In this document: one piece after another, positions 34,136 through 42,781 of the stretch | Numbering within the stretch: position 1 is the stretch's first letter | Layout: the number at the start of each line of letters is the position of its first letter | From: JANQUM01 sp047630355 | Lineage (GTDB): Bacteria > Bacteroidota > Bacteroidia > Cytophagales > Spirosomataceae | NCBI GenBank assembly: GCA_047630355.1 | Contig: JBLHXN010000004.1 | Coordinates: 8,438 to 72,437 of the forward strand | Direction of reading: 5' to 3' | Length of the DNA: 64,000 nucleotides | Translations under genes and position numbers: made by a program | Notes under the pieces: generated by a model | Seen by the model: only the letters and a program-made list of their open reading frames with translations | What the model was told of the DNA's origin: nothing | The model's database searches: none

Positions 34136-34516
34136 TTACCAAATATTTACTAAATCCTCTTTCTTGAACTTGAAATTACGTTCAAAGAAGTTACTATCTG
34201 TTGGCTTCTTTAAACGAAGGCTGTCTTTATTGTTGAGCAACTTCATCAACAACGCAATAGGTGTTAAGAAGATGAAGAAAATAATTGACAGCAACAGGTA
34301 GCTATTTACCGTACCGATAACTTTTGCAATCTTTTCCCAGACGAAGATAATACTTCGCTGAATAGTAGTTGAAAGCAACGAGCCAAAGCCAACCGCTAAA
34401 GCGAGATAGGTTAATATCGGTATTTCAAAAATAAGCGACAGAGCCACAAAGCCCACCACAATGGCAAGCGTTACGTTTCCGTCCGGTTTTTTATTTAGGT
34501 TATTTTGATTACTCAT
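34136..34516 (-). CDS. SxtJ family membrane protein
   Basis: 126 residues with two or three membrane helices (about 14-48 and 72-92), separated by a segment FVWEKIAKVIG. The closing NNKDSLRLKKP and FFERNFKF motifs fit the SxtJ family, named from the cyanobacterial saxitoxin cluster where it lies beside the carbamoyltransferase SxtI. The same neighbour is found here. The family is widespread in organisms that make no toxin. It probably anchors or assists the carbamoyltransferase at the membrane, which is inferred from neighbourhood only. Confidence 0.75.
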   Translation of the reverse strand: MSNQNNLNKKPDGNVTLAIVVGFVALSLIFEIPILTYLALAVGFGSLLSTTIQRSIIFVWEKIAKVIGTVNSYLLLSIIFFIFLTPIALLMKLLNNKDSLRLKKPTDSNFFERNFKFKKEDLVNIW

Positions 34517-34519
34517 TTT

Positions 34520-34669
34520 TTAAAATAATGTGTATATAAACGGAGCAAGGGCAGAACCGCCACCGATAACAATTAGCACGCCAATTAGTAGCAAAAGCAC
34601 GATTATGGGCATCAGCCACCACTTTTTACGTTCTTTAAGGAAGTTCCAAAGGTCTTTTATTAAATCCAT
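34520..34669 (-). CDS. DUF5989-type 49-residue membrane protein
   Basis: A short gene of 50 codons. The sequence starts MDLIKDLWNFLKERKKWW, goes through one membrane helix (LMPIIVLLLLIGVLIVIGGG) and ends SALAPFIYTLF. The WxFLKERKKWWLxP start and the GSALAPFIYTLF end are characteristic of the DUF5989 family, which is repeatedly found between an SxtJ-type gene and a NodU-type carbamoyltransferase. It starts 21 bases after the carbamoyltransferase stop and ends three bases before the sxtJ-like ATG, so the three form one operon. Confidence 0.85.
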   Translation of the reverse strand: MDLIKDLWNFLKERKKWWLMPIIVLLLLIGVLIVIGGGSALAPFIYTLF

Positions 34670-34689
34670 GAGGTAGTTATATTGGTCAA

Positions 34690-36555
34690 TTAATCCAAAA
34701 CAAAAGTCTCTTTCCAGTTTTCTTTATCTTCGAAATTCGGCTGTTCTTTTTTGTCAAAAATATAGTTTCCGATAACGAGATAATCCATTTCGGTACGCAT
34801 AAAACACTTATAAGCGTCTTGCGGCGTACACACGATGGGCTCACCCCGGACATTGAAACTTGTATTGATAACAACTCCAACACCCGTAATATCTTTGAAT
34901 GACTTTATAAGCTCGTAATACTCTGGATTCGTCTCCTTGTGTACCGATTGAATTCTTGCCGAATAGTCAATGTGGGTAATAGACGGTAAGTGAGAACGAA
35001 GGTAATAAAGCTTATCTTTCAAATCGAAGTCTTCGTAGCCTTCAGGATACGGAATACGTTTATTTTCGTTCACTTTGTGCACTAAAAGCATATACGGCGA
35101 ATCCGTTTTACATTCAAAATGCTCTTGCACGTCTTCGGCAAGTACTGATGGGGCAAACGGGCGGAAACTTTCGCGGTATTTAATTTTCAGGTTCAACTTC
35201 TTCTGCATTTCAGGACTTCGGGGATCGCCCAAGATGCTTCGGTTACCCAAAGCACGGGGGCCAAACTCCATCTTCCCCTGAAACCATCCAACTACGTTCT
35301 CGTCTGCCAAGTGAGCGGCAGTCTGTTTAGCAACACTACTGAACTCAATATGATGCTTATAAACGGCTCTGTACTTTTTAGCCATCAATTCGACATCCAT
35401 GTCGCTGTATTCTGGTCCGAGGTACGAACCACTCATACTATCTATTTTATTTTTTTTCACGATTCGCTCGTTTCCGAAGTAGATGTAGTTTGCCGCTAAA
35501 GCAGCACCTAAAGAGCCACCCGCATCTCCCGCCGATGGTTGAATGTAAACATTCTCGAAAACATCAGCTAACTGAATTTTTCCGTTTGAAACGCAATTTA
35601 AAGCAACTCCACCCGCAAGAACGACATTTTTTGACCCCGTAAGACGTTTTGCTTCGTGGCACATTTTGACAACTACCCCTTCGGTGATTTCCTGAATGGC
35701 TAACCCCAAATCGCAGTGGTGTTGTTCTAATTCGTCTTCAGATTCGCGGCGGGGAAATCCAAATAATTCTTCCCACTTTTTATCCCGTACCATTCTGAGT
35801 CCGGTTGAGTAGTTGAAATAACTTTGGTCAAGCCAGATAGAGCCATCTTCGTAAATCTTGATAAGTTTATCTTTTACAATGGCTTTGTAACTTTCTACCC
35901 GCTCCGAGCCCGTGTTCCCGTAAGGAGCTAAGCCCATTAACTTGTACTCACCGGAATTGACTTTAAAGCCTAAGAAGTAAGTAAATGCTGAGTAAAGTAA
36001 GCCTAAAGAGTGCGGAAAACGCAACTCTTTTAATACCGTTATATCGTTACCTTTTCCGTGACAGATAGAAGCCGTTGACCACTCTCCTACTCCATCAATC
36101 GTCAGAATAGCAGCATCGTTGTAAGGCGATGGATAGAAGGCACTTGCGGCGTGAGATAAGTGATGTTCAGGAAAAAGGAGTTTGACTTTTTTCTTGTCAA
36201 ATTCTTCAATTTCCGCTAACGCATTATAAATTTCTCTTTTAAGAAAAAGCTTCTCTTTCAACCAAACAGGAATTGCCGTAATGAACGAACGAATTCCCTG
36301 CGGAGCGAAAGCGTAATACGTTTCCAATAGGCGTTCCATCTTGAGGAGCGGCTTATCATAAAATACAATAGCGTCTAGTTCCTTTAGTGAAACACCTCCA
36401 AACTCCAAACAGAACTTAACGGCATTTGTCGGGAACCCCGAATCTTGCTTGATGCGTGTAAACCGCTCTTCTTGAGCCGCACAGATGACTTCACCGTTCT
36501 CTGTGTACGTTGCCGCCGAATCGTGATAAAAAGCCGAGATTCCAAGAATTTTCAT
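34690..36555 (-). CDS. NodU/CmcH/SxtI family carbamoyltransferase
   Basis: 621 residues, the expected length. It would transfer a carbamoyl group from carbamoyl phosphate to a hydroxyl of an acceptor. The N-terminal Kae1-like half opens ILGISAFYHDSAAT and contains the metal/nucleotide-binding FPEHHLSHAASAFYPSPY (about 130) and TIDGVGEWSTAS. GGVALNCVSNGKI and SAGDAGGSLGAAL follow. The C-terminal carbamoyltransferase domain has MEFGPRALGNRSILGDPR (about 430), the PFAPSVLAED segment and INTSFNVRGEPIVCTP. Motifs look intact. The acceptor is unknown. The SGNH hydrolase that precedes it is broken. Confidence 0.9.
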   Translation of the reverse strand: MKILGISAFYHDSAATYTENGEVICAAQEERFTRIKQDSGFPTNAVKFCLEFGGVSLKELDAIVFYDKPLLKMERLLETYYAFAPQGIRSFITAIPVWLKEKLFLKREIYNALAEIEEFDKKKVKLLFPEHHLSHAASAFYPSPYNDAAILTIDGVGEWSTASICHGKGNDITVLKELRFPHSLGLLYSAFTYFLGFKVNSGEYKLMGLAPYGNTGSERVESYKAIVKDKLIKIYEDGSIWLDQSYFNYSTGLRMVRDKKWEELFGFPRRESEDELEQHHCDLGLAIQEITEGVVVKMCHEAKRLTGSKNVVLAGGVALNCVSNGKIQLADVFENVYIQPSAGDAGGSLGAALAANYIYFGNERIVKKNKIDSMSGSYLGPEYSDMDVELMAKKYRAVYKHHIEFSSVAKQTAAHLADENVVGWFQGKMEFGPRALGNRSILGDPRSPEMQKKLNLKIKYRESFRPFAPSVLAEDVQEHFECKTDSPYMLLVHKVNENKRIPYPEGYEDFDLKDKLYYLRSHLPSITHIDYSARIQSVHKETNPEYYELIKSFKDITGVGVVINTSFNVRGEPIVCTPQDAYKCFMRTEMDYLVIGNYIFDKKEQPNFEDKENWKETFVLD

Positions 36556-36655
36556 ATAGTAACTCTAGCAATAAATGATATTTCGTCAACCTCTATTTTA
36601 GCTTAACGTTTCTGAAGGTGCAAAAATGTCGATAAATAGCGGGGTTAAAAAGTAT

Positions 36656-37758
36656 TTAACGTTGGTTTTTTATTCTGCGGTCGGTAAATGCTCGTGCTAC
36701 GATTTGTCCAATTCGGATTGACCCTGCATTTGTATAGTGCATTTCGTCGTAAAAATATTCGTTGCTTTTGGGTAACTCATTGGCTAAGTCTACCAAGAAA
36801 AGGTTACTGTCAGTATAGTATTTGCGAAAGGCATTATTATATTCTTCAAGTTGTTTCCAAACGAGTTCACCGTTTCGATTATCGCTAAATTTATACTTCG
36901 CTAAATCAGTTCCGGTTACAGGATCAGCTCCGACTTCGAATAAGTACGGCTGCATCATGAATATAGGTTCAATGCCGTTTTTGACGCACACCTTATGTAA
37001 ATTCGCAATTCGATTACTGTAACTTGTCCTGTTCTTCAACTGTTTGCTTAATGTAAGAATCGCTGAGTAGTAGCGTATCTTTTGGATTCAACTCTAACAC
37101 CCGATTAATAAACATGTGCTTACCTTTAGCGTCTGAAGCCATTGAGACGTTATAGATTAGGTTGATAACTTCACTATTATTTGCCGCCGTTTTGAGAAAG
37201 TTCTTAATCTTACTTTTACTCGACGTAACATAATTACCCTACAACATTACCTTGTCAAAATCGCCTAAGTCTTCCCGATTGATGTCATTGATTCCAGTAA
37301 GAAAAATTATTTTTTCAGGTTTGAGTTTTGAGACGTGGTCTCACAGCAGGATTTTGTGTCCGAAAGTAGAATGACCGTTTAGTCCGGCATTATTAACCCA
37401 AGTTGCAGGTTGTATTTTTCGCAGACTATCCTGACTTTGTCCAGATTTTATCGTCTGAAACAAAATAACACTCAGTAGTGCTACCACCTACGGCAATAAT
37501 AGATTCTACTTCTTCAAAGTTTTCGGGTTTCTTTAGCCCAGTAGTAAAGCCCAGTGAATTCTTGGTATGAGAATAACCGGGCAAAGCACGCGAAGTCATT
37601 CTGGAGCGATATTTCCTGATTAATCGGCAGAACGATAGATTCACCTTTTAAACGTACGGGTATTGGATTGTAAATACGGAGTCAACTTCAAATAATATGA
37701 AGACTATTACTGTCAGATATACTACGTATAAAATTGAGCGATAGACTTTCTTCCACAT
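36656..37758 (-). pseudogene. Degraded SGNH/GDSL hydrolase
   Basis: The unit begins with an ATG complementary to 37756-37758 and an N-terminal membrane anchor (VYRSILYVVYLTVIVFILFEV). The pieces then lie in different frames: SRALPGYSHTKNSLGF with IIAVGGSTTECYF (nucleophile block, serine retained), HSTFGHKILL, IIFLTGINDINRED (the GxND block), and finally FMMQPYLFEVG with DEMHYTNAGS (the DxxH block). There are at least three frameshifts and in-frame stops at 37341 (TGA) and 37239 (TAG), so no product is expected. Intact relatives are membrane-anchored esterases or acyltransferases of cell-surface sugars. Confidence 0.8.
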
Positions 37759-37762
37759 GTTA

Positions 37763-38308
37763 TTAATAAATGTAATAAGGAGAAATCATCAAATAAGCAA
37801 TCACGCCCGTAATTGATACATAGAGCCAGATTGGAAAAGCGATTTTAGTCACTTTACGATGGCGGACAAATTGCTTAGTAACTGCAAAGAACATAGCTCG
37901 TAGTACAAACGGCAATACAATCAGCGACATCAGGATGTGGCTGATTAGTATAGAGTAGTAAAAGTACCGAATATTTCCTTCCCCCCCGAAACTGGTCGAG
38001 GCGTTTGTCAGGTGATATATTACGTAAAACACTAAAAAGCAAGCTCCTAAGCTAAACGCAACAGTCATCATATATCGATGATATTGAATGTTTTTTTGCT
38101 TGATAAACCATAATCCGATTAACAGAAAAATTGCAGTTAGCGAATTTATAGCGGCGTTTAAATGCGGTAAAATGGCAGTCCATTCTCCCAAATCAAGTTT
38201 CGTTCTGATTCCTAACATAATGGCTACTGCTAACGGAATAACCACTGATAGTGTATTTATCAATACCATCGACTTCTTTTCACCGCCGGGTGCAGTTGTA
38301 TTTCTCAT
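37763..38308 (-). CDS. DUF420 membrane protein
   Basis: 181 residues, with five predicted helices (about 15-35, 45-65, 77-98, 119-140 and 155-178). The HLNAAINSLTAIFLLIGLWFIKQKNIQYHRYMM segment with conserved histidines is typical of DUF420, a family related to CtaM-type cytochrome oxidase assembly proteins. It lies 15 bases after the SCO gene as the last member of the respiratory cluster, which supports a role in oxidase maturation. Confidence 0.85.
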   Translation of the reverse strand: MRNTTAPGGEKKSMVLINTLSVVIPLAVAIMLGIRTKLDLGEWTAILPHLNAAINSLTAIFLLIGLWFIKQKNIQYHRYMMTVAFSLGACFLVFYVIYHLTNASTSFGGEGNIRYFYYSILISHILMSLIVLPFVLRAMFFAVTKQFVRHRKVTKIAFPIWLYVSITGVIAYLMISPYYIY

Positions 38309-38322
38309 TTACGTTTTGAATT

Positions 38323-39027
38323 TTACTTATCAGATCTTTGAGTGTTATAGCTATCCAACAATACGCTTATTTCTACGATTAAACGGTCAATTTCTTCTTT
38401 ATTCGTCCCGTCATAAATGCCTCGTGTAAAACCTGATTTATCTATTAATAATAATTTCTCAGAGTGAATAAATGTATCATCAACATCTGTTATTTCGGGA
38501 TTATATTCTGACGCGTCAGCTACGGGAAGTTTGAACCCTTTGATAGCTAAATCGTAGATTTTTCTTTTGTCACCCGTCAGAAAAAACCATTTGTCTTTAA
38601 TGGCCTCGTACTCCTTAGCGTAATCATTCAGTACATTGACTGAATCAAATTTAGGGTCAATTGACATTGACATTAACAACACGTTTTTATTGTCTTTAAA
38701 AACGCCTTGAACCCGAGTTAACTCAGAACTAATCTTTGGGCAAACTGTACCACAGCGGGTAAAGAAAAACCCGGTCACGGTTACGTTTTCTTTCATCTGA
38801 TCTGACGAAAAGTCTCGCCCATACTGATCTGTCAACTCAAAGTCAGGAACTTGAATAAAGACTGTATCTCCATCTGCAACCACAGCGTTGCCGCCGTTAT
38901 CCGTTTCCGGAAACAAATAAGGCAAATCATAATGGTTCTGCCCAAACTGATGCAGTATCACAAAAATCAAAGCCGGAACACCTAACAAAACTAATAGTAT
39001 TCCGGCTTTCAAGAATTTACGGTTCAT
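38323..39027 (-). CDS. SCO1/SenC family copper chaperone
   Basis: 234 residues with an N-terminal membrane anchor (LLVLLGVPALIFVILHQFG) and a periplasmic thioredoxin fold. The copper-binding CxxxC is in FFTRCGTVCPKISSEL (about 93-97) and the third ligand histidine is in DDTFIHSEKLLLID (about 188). Such proteins load copper into the CuA site of subunit II. It lies four bases downstream of the subunit IV gene, within the oxidase cluster. Confidence 0.92.
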   Translation of the reverse strand: MNRKFLKAGILLVLLGVPALIFVILHQFGQNHYDLPYLFPETDNGGNAVVADGDTVFIQVPDFELTDQYGRDFSSDQMKENVTVTGFFFTRCGTVCPKISSELTRVQGVFKDNKNVLLMSMSIDPKFDSVNVLNDYAKEYEAIKDKWFFLTGDKRKIYDLAIKGFKLPVADASEYNPEITDVDDTFIHSEKLLLIDKSGFTRGIYDGTNKEEIDRLIVEISVLLDSYNTQRSDK

Positions 39028-39030
39028 ATA

Positions 39031-39363
39031 TTACCTTACTTCACCAATATAACTTCCTTCAAAGTAAACCAACGCTGCTATAAACCATACTACAAAGATG
39101 ATTGGTAGTACGATTGTCCAGATGAGAGACTTAACTTCGTCTTTCAAGTGCATGAACGTTCCAACGATATAAAATGATTTCACGAAAGTTAGAATGATAA
39201 ACAAACTAATTTTCAACCATTTTCCAAAACCAGTATCCGAACTAACCGTAAACGCGATTAAAAACTCTACCGCTGTTATTCCTAACAAAATCCAGAATAC
39301 ACGCCAAAGTGCCTTAGTTTGCGGCTTCGCGTTTCCGTTTTTATCATATACTATTTCTGCCAT
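39031..39363 (-). CDS. Cytochrome c oxidase subunit IV family protein
   Basis: 110 residues with three membrane helices (about 20-40, 46-68 and 80-103). The LWRVFWILLGITAVEFLIAF and SFYIVGTFMHLKDE segments match the prokaryotic cytochrome c oxidase subunit IV family (PF03626). This small subunit stabilises the aa3-type oxidase. It follows the longer subunit III gene by about 50 bases. Confidence 0.9.
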   Translation of the reverse strand: MAEIVYDKNGNAKPQTKALWRVFWILLGITAVEFLIAFTVSSDTGFGKWLKISLFIILTFVKSFYIVGTFMHLKDEVKSLIWTIVLPIIFVVWFIAALVYFEGSYIGEVR

Positions 39364-39413
39364 GAGTCTAAGCTTTTAATATTTTAAAGAGGTTTTTCCT
39401 GTGCTTGAATCTT

Positions 39414-40175
39414 TTACACTAAATAGAAGAAGGTAAATACAAATACCCAGACTAAGTCTACAAAGTGCCAGTATAATCCAACCTTTTCTATCATATCATA
39501 ATGTCCACGTTTCTCATAAACACCGTTTGCGGTATTATAGAAAATTAAGATATTAAGGATAACTCCAGACAAAACGTGTGTTCCGTGAAAACCAGTTATG
39601 AAGAAAAAGAAATCGGCAAAAGCCGTGGGACCATATTGATTGTGAACTAAGTTCGCTCCAAAAAATTGAACTCCATCAATCATAGAACCTTCAGGCGTGC
39701 CGTGGATGAAGTGATTCCACTCCCAAGCTTGTGAGCCTAAAAAGGTGATACCACCCAAGATTGTCCAAAGCATCCATTTCTCAACATCAGCTTTATCCAT
39801 ACGGTGTCCTGCTTCAACAGCAAGTACCATTGTTACCGAACTAAAGATGAGGATGAATGTCATGATTCCGACAAAAACCAATGGAAGCGAGATACCATGT
39901 AAAAACGGGACTGCCTCAAAAACTGCTTCGGGCGTAGGCCACCACTCCTGAGAGAACGTAAAGTCTTTCAGTAAAACGCCAGGGTTTAAGTCCTGAAAAG
40001 AAGGATAACTAAAACGTACTAGTCCGTAAGATATTAATAGGGCTGAAAACGTAAACGTATCAGACAATAAGAATATCCACATCATTAATTTACCGTAGCC
40101 AACCTTCATTGGTTGGATACCTCCTTGCCACATTAGCCTTTCGGGAGTAGAAGTAGATGAATTTGCAGTCGCCAT
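39414..40175 (-). CDS. Cytochrome c oxidase subunit III (longer copy)
   Basis: 253 residues. KLMMWIFLLSDTFTFSALLISYGLVR, WEWNHFIH, GFHGTHVLSGVILN and YWHFVDLVWVFVFTFFYLV are the subunit III signatures across seven helices. It is the second of two subunit III-type genes in the cluster. Bacteroidota often carry both, and both would be assembled with CoxA and CoxB or represent alternative forms. The separation from the first copy is 77 bases and contains a short hairpin. Confidence 0.93.
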   Translation of the reverse strand: MATANSSTSTPERLMWQGGIQPMKVGYGKLMMWIFLLSDTFTFSALLISYGLVRFSYPSFQDLNPGVLLKDFTFSQEWWPTPEAVFEAVPFLHGISLPLVFVGIMTFILIFSSVTMVLAVEAGHRMDKADVEKWMLWTILGGITFLGSQAWEWNHFIHGTPEGSMIDGVQFFGANLVHNQYGPTAFADFFFFITGFHGTHVLSGVILNILIFYNTANGVYEKRGHYDMIEKVGLYWHFVDLVWVFVFTFFYLV

Positions 40176-40201
40176 AAAACAGTTAATATTTTTTAATCAG
40201 A

Positions 40202-40227
40202 GGGCAAAAATAATTAAATATTTGCCC
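40202..40227 (-). other. Short hairpin between the two subunit III genes
   Basis: GGGCAAA and TTTGCCC form a seven-bp stem around A+T-rich bases, with no T run, in the 77-base gap inside the operon. It may be an RNA processing or stability element rather than a terminator. Confidence 0.35.
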
Positions 40228-40252
40228 CTACACACAAAAAGCTGTATTAAAA

Positions 40253-40837
40253 TTATCTGAAATACAATAAGAACACAAACAAGTAGACCCAAAGCAGATC
40301 TAAAAAATGCCAATAAGTGTTACAAACTTGTAGTTGGTTCAGCTCCCTTGCATTGATTTTTGTGCGAAAAGCTGCAACGAATGCAAACAGAAGTACGAAC
40401 AAACCTGTAACCAGGTGAAAGCAGTGCAAACCTGTCAAAACGTAGAAAAACGAACCCGAAGGGTTTCCTTTAAGGAAAACTCCTTGTGTTTGTAAATCTT
40501 GCCATCCGTAATATTGCATTACCAGAAAAGCGAGTCCAGCGGCAAAAGCTACTGAAATAAATAACTTTAGCTTTACAAAGTCGTCTTTTTTTGCCGATAG
40601 ATAAGAAAGGTGTAAGAAAATACTGCTCAGCACTAAAACTGCCGTACTGTAGTAAAAGATTATTGGGACTGTGAATTCTACCCAGTTTCCTTCAGCTCTT
40701 CTAACTAAGTACGCACTCGTCTGCGAGGCGAATAACATAACGATAGAAATAATAAAGAGCCACGTAATAAACTTCCATTTATTTATACGTAATATTTGGT
40801 CTGGCTCTTCTTCTGTAAGATTAATTTGCTCTGCCAT
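40253..40837 (-). CDS. Cytochrome c oxidase subunit III (shorter copy)
   Basis: 194 residues with five helices, the caa3/bo3-like short form. Motifs are NKWKFITWLFIISIVMLFASQTSAYLVRR, SGSFFYVLTGLHCFHLVTGLFVLL and YWHFLDLLWVYLFVFLLYF. Its stop and start are close to the neighbours: the ctaB stop lies five bases before its ATG. Confidence 0.92.
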   Translation of the reverse strand: MAEQINLTEEEPDQILRINKWKFITWLFIISIVMLFASQTSAYLVRRAEGNWVEFTVPIIFYYSTAVLVLSSIFLHLSYLSAKKDDFVKLKLFISVAFAAGLAFLVMQYYGWQDLQTQGVFLKGNPSGSFFYVLTGLHCFHLVTGLFVLLFAFVAAFRTKINARELNQLQVCNTYWHFLDLLWVYLFVFLLYFR

Positions 40838-40842
40838 ATAGT

Positions 40843-41727
40843 TTAAACTTTATCAATTAAGTATCCAATCTGAACAAACGGTAAATAAATAAATGACCCA
40901 AACATTAGCTGTAAAGCTGCTTTGCGATTTACCTTTCGCATTAGTTGAAACGTCTGGGCTAAAAATAGAACTCCCATAATCATAGCAAACACTGCTGAGT
41001 TTACCCCTGTCATGCCGAGGTAATAAGGCACCCAACATAAAGGCAATAAGAAAAGAGTGTAGGACATCATTTGAATAGCAGAATTCAGGTCTTGCCCTCC
41101 TTTGGAAGGAAGCAACCTGAAACCTGCACGAGTATAGTCTTCGTGGGTAACCCAAGCGATTGCCCAAAAATGGGGAAATTGCCAGAAAAATTGAATGGCG
41201 AACAGAATGCCCGGCTCTAAACCAAAGTGTCCTGTTGCAGCGACCCAACCAATCATAGGAGGAAATGCACCAGGTAAAGCTCCAACAACAACCGCGATTG
41301 GGCCAACTCTCTTCAGTGGAGTGTAAACAAACCCGTATAATAACATCGACAGCATTGCCAACCCAGCGGCTTTCCAACTAAAAAAGCTAAATAATATAAG
41401 GATTGAAATGCTTGCCATGACAAAACCGAATACCATCACTTCGTTGACGCTCAACCTGCCGCTTGGAAGTGGTCTATTTTTCGTCCGATTCATTAACTTA
41501 TCCAAATCCTTTTCTATGATTTGGTTAATGATATTCGCCGCCGCCGTGGTAGTAAATGAAGCCAAACAGAAAAGTGCTAACAATCCCCAGTTCATTTCTG
41601 AAACGCCGAGATAGTAGCCGAATCCAGCTGAGAAAACTACCGTTATTGAAAGACGGAATTTAGTCAAGTCGAAATAGGCTCTTGCCTTAGTCTGTATATA
41701 ACTTCTATTGTTTATAACTTCTACCAT
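40843..41727 (-). CDS. ctaB: Haem o synthase (protoheme IX farnesyltransferase)
   Basis: 294 residues, a UbiA-superfamily prenyltransferase with eight or nine helices. It adds the farnesyl tail to haem B. The first Asp-rich motif is in ANIINQIIEKDLDKLMNRTKNRPLPSG (about 65-90). GALPGAFPPMIGWVA, FWAIAWVTHEDYTRAGFRLLP and the CWVPYYLGMTG loop are typical of CtaB/CyoE. It overlaps none of its neighbours: ctaA ends two bases before its ATG. With ctaA it makes the haem A of the oxidase encoded just upstream. Confidence 0.95.
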   Translation of the reverse strand: MVEVINNRSYIQTKARAYFDLTKFRLSITVVFSAGFGYYLGVSEMNWGLLALFCLASFTTTAAANIINQIIEKDLDKLMNRTKNRPLPSGRLSVNEVMVFGFVMASISILILFSFFSWKAAGLAMLSMLLYGFVYTPLKRVGPIAVVVGALPGAFPPMIGWVAATGHFGLEPGILFAIQFFWQFPHFWAIAWVTHEDYTRAGFRLLPSKGGQDLNSAIQMMSYTLFLLPLCWVPYYLGMTGVNSAVFAMIMGVLFLAQTFQLMRKVNRKAALQLMFGSFIYLPFVQIGYLIDKV

Positions 41728-41728
41728 T

Positions 41729-42709
41729 TTAAGCTATTCTTATCGATTGATCAGAAACATATTCCCGATTCATTAACAAAAAAATGCTGAATTGCATTCC
41801 TAAAATTACTACCCCGAACAATAAGTGAATGGGTTGAGCGAATGCAGGAATATCAAACAATGCCATAATGCTTCCGCTAATAATTTCTACTGATACAACA
41901 GCGAAAAGGTAGGTAGTTGTTTTAGAGATAAGCCCTTTCCCGGTGATGCTTAATTTCACTTTTTTTAATAAAAAAAAATGAACTATCAGAAGAACTACAG
42001 AAAAGGCAACGTGCATGTAGAATTTTCCACCAATCTGGCTAAGCCAGTCTTCGTTGATTTCGCCAGCGTTTGTTTTTAGTAAAATATCAACTGACTCTCT
42101 GACCTGCGTACCCATCAAAACCTGACCGATAGAAAGAAAAATCAGTACGACAAGAATGAAATTCAGTGCTTGTTTGCTGCTAAATTCCTCAATGGGTAGA
42201 CGCTTGTTGTAAGAGCGAAGCACAACATACAATAACAGGGCTACTATTACTATGGAAACCAACATATGGAGCGTTATCATGCCAGGGTGCAACTCAGTTG
42301 ATACAACGATCGAACCCAACCATGCTTCAAATAAGACTAGCACAAGTGTCAGAAAACTCACGCCGACAATAAGTTTGTCCTGCTTCCAGTAAGTTTTGAC
42401 AGATAATACGAAGGTTCCAAATATGAAAAGACCAATTAAAGCTCCAATGAGCCTGTTTCCATATTCTATCCAAGTCTTGACTGGATTGAATATTACCTCC
42501 CCTTTCAGCTTCGCTCCGAATATTTCTTTGTAATTAGCCGGGAGTTCTGCTTCAGCCGTTGGTGGAATCCACATTCCGAAGCATTTTGGCCAATCAGGAC
42601 AACCCATGCCAGCACCAGTAGCCCGAACAATTCCTCCGACCAGGATTAGTAGGTAAACGGCAACTATTGTTGCAATTCCCCATCTTCTAAACGCCTTACT
42701 TTTGTCCAT
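41729..42709 (-). CDS. ctaA: Haem A synthase (COX15/CtaA family)
   Basis: 326 residues with eight helices. It oxidises haem O to haem A. Conserved features are GGIVRATGAGMGCPDWPKCFG (about 26-46, with a Cys pair), EYGNRLIGALIGL, the histidine of ELHPGMITLHMLVS (about 140) and the C-terminal PIHLLFGVVILGMQF. The ATG follows directly on the T run of a terminator-like hairpin, so part of the transcription coming from coxA may stop right at this start codon. Confidence 0.93.
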   Translation of the reverse strand: MDKSKAFRRWGIATIVAVYLLILVGGIVRATGAGMGCPDWPKCFGMWIPPTAEAELPANYKEIFGAKLKGEVIFNPVKTWIEYGNRLIGALIGLFIFGTFVLSVKTYWKQDKLIVGVSFLTLVLVLFEAWLGSIVVSTELHPGMITLHMLVSIVIVALLLYVVLRSYNKRLPIEEFSSKQALNFILVVLIFLSIGQVLMGTQVRESVDILLKTNAGEINEDWLSQIGGKFYMHVAFSVVLLIVHFFLLKKVKLSITGKGLISKTTTYLFAVVSVEIISGSIMALFDIPAFAQPIHLLFGVVILGMQFSIFLLMNREYVSDQSIRIA

Positions 42710-42770
42710 AAAAAAAGTACACTATACAAGGTACGAAGAGTGTACTTTATATAGTGTACTTCCTACCTTG
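42710..42770 (-). promoter_or_regulatory. Terminator/attenuator-like leader of ctaA
   Basis: On the minus strand the order is CAAGGTA (42770-42764), AAGTACACTATA (42761-42750), a second AAGTACACT (42747-42739), TACCTTG (42733-42727), TATAGTGTACTT (42726-42715), then the T run (to 42710) and the ctaA ATG. The second and last elements form a 12-bp stem followed by T, a textbook terminator. CAAGGTA can instead pair with TACCTTG, and the two pairings cross each other. The repeated AAGTACACT gives a third option. This looks like an attenuator, or at least a partial terminator, between coxA and ctaA. Confidence 0.55.
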
Positions 42771-42781
42771 AGGATTTTTTA

